Source of the DNA: JBAOHV01 sp963714875
GTDB taxonomy: Bacteria > Actinomycetota > Acidimicrobiia > Acidimicrobiales > Microtrichaceae
Direction of reading: 5' to 3'
DNA length: 64,000 nt
Assembly: GCA_963714875.1 (NCBI GenBank)
Contig: CAVQQI010000008.1
Location: forward strand, 248,001 to 312,000
Shown here: positions 63,391 to 64,000 of the stretch, one piece after another
Layout: the number at the start of each line of letters is the position of its first letter
Position numbering within the stretch: the stretch's first letter is position 1
The notes under the pieces: model-generated
What the model saw: only the letters and a program-made list of their open reading frames with translations
Databases searched by the model: none
Told to the model about the DNA's origin: nothing
Program-made: the position numbers and the translations under genes

Positions 63391-64000
63391 GACTTCACCT
63401 CGACCGACCCGGACCACGGGCCCCAGGTGCCGTCGGCCCCCTGGGCGCGGACCCACGCGTCGTACTTGGTCGACTGCTTGCGCAGTCCTCCGATTCGCAG
63501 GGTCGTGCCCGTCGCTCGCTCCCACGCCCACTCGTCGCAGCGCTGGCATCCCAGGTACACCTCATAGGCGACAGCACCCTCCACCCGGTCCCAGGCGAGT
63601 TCGATGTACCGGCTGTCGCGGCCCTCCTTGCCGGAGTCCCGCTCGGTCAGTCCGGTCGGGGCGGGAAGGATCCCGGAGGTCGTGATCACCTCACGCGCAT
63701 CGGTGGCGCTCGCACCCTGGTCGTCGGTGACGGTGAGCGTCACCTTCCAGGTCCCCGCTCGCTCGTACACGATCGGCTCGGGCGCCGGATCGGTGGAGGT
63801 GCGTCCGTCGCCGAAGTCCCAGAGGTAGGTGAGCGGCGGGTTCTCGGTCAAGGAGATCTCGTCGTCGACCAGTGCTGCGACCTCGACGGTCAGCGGCGCG
63901 GTGCCCCGGTCGGGTGTGGCCGAGATCAGTACCTTCGGCTCGCGGTTCGCAACCCTCACATCGATCGCGGTGGTGGCGCGTTGGCCGGCGTCATCGATCA
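63387..64000 (-). CDS. PKD and fibronectin type III domain surface protein (5' part outside window)
   Basis: The visible 204 residues are the C-terminus of a secreted protein. A PKD domain (LTYLWDFGDGRTSTDPAPEP and WKVTLTVTDDQGASATDAREV) is followed by a fibronectin III domain (LPAPTGLTERDSG, YIELAWDRVEGAVAYEVYLG, STKYDAWVRAQGADG). The frame is open to the right edge of the window. It is coupled to the pilin-like gene by an ATGA overlap, pointing to a joint surface structure. Confidence 0.8.
   Translation of the reverse strand, partial: IDDAGQRATTAIDVRVANREPKVLISATPDRGTAPLTVEVAALVDDEISLTENPPLTYLWDFGDGRTSTDPAPEPIVYERAGTWKVTLTVTDDQGASATDAREVITTSGILPAPTGLTERDSGKEGRDSRYIELAWDRVEGAVAYEVYLGCQRCDEWAWERATGTTLRIGGLRKQSTKYDAWVRAQGADGTWGPWSGSVEVKS

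Overview
The window is very GC-rich, with third codon positions almost all G or C. It uses many GTG starts and has dense stop-start overlaps (ATGA, GTGA, TGATG). Gene content points to an actinobacterium, most likely of the class Acidimicrobiia: an InhA-like enoyl-ACP reductase, Cys-less thiolase-like and acetyl-CoA hydrolase family proteins, a GabD2-type aldehyde dehydrogenase, a possible F420-dependent PPOX-class protein, GAF/HisKA_3 kinases, and beta-propeller/PKD surface proteins. The class assignment is inferred from gene content only. I see no rRNA, tRNA, CRISPR, prophage, IS element or plasmid function.

Layout. 0-1.8 kb: an FAD amine-oxidase-like enzyme (cut by the window edge) and a fasciclin lipoprotein. 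1.86-6.7 kb: a DAB-type inorganic-carbon uptake operon (dabB, dabA, PII-like gene) followed by a winged-helix regulator. 6.8-15.5 kb: fabI, a thiolase-like/unknown/isocitrate dehydrogenase operon, a CoA hydrolase/transferase, azlCD, an ECF sigma factor with an O6-alkylguanine methyltransferase, and an SGNH hydrolase. 15.6-34.5 kb: mixed metabolism, signalling and stress genes (diiron protein behind a perfect palindrome, TetR, acyltransferase, PLP deaminase, aldonolactone oxidase, phosphoribosyltransferase, GAF histidine kinase, alcohol/aldehyde dehydrogenases, GGDEF-EAL protein, ferredoxin, phosphodiesterase, universal stress protein). 34.6-50.5 kb: a cell-surface and exopolysaccharide region with a large beta-propeller/PKD protein, O-antigen ligase, Wzz, small-molecule kinase, sulfotransferase, CDP-glycerol transferase, Wzx flippase, Wzz-BY-kinase-like protein, nucleotidyltransferase and a GH26-like lipoprotein. 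50.5-57.5 kb: oxidoreductases, purT, a methyltransferase, a TauE-type permease, a nitroreductase and an N-acyl-D-amino-acid deacylase. 57.6-61.9 kb: a molybdenum-cofactor operon with an unusual MoaD-MogA fusion. 61.9-64 kb: a PPOX-family protein, then a pilin-like protein with a cellulose-binding-type domain next to a PKD/FnIII protein.

Sequence quality matters here. Many genes are conserved end to end but change reading frame. Most changes fit one extra base, often a doubled G or C, and they cluster at 34.6-50 kb. I treat these genes as probably intact in the organism and disrupted by sequence error, and note the break in each entry. No stretch longer than about 300 bases lacks a gene. A recurring TANNNT-like box 6-9 nt before the start codon suggests that many transcripts are leaderless.
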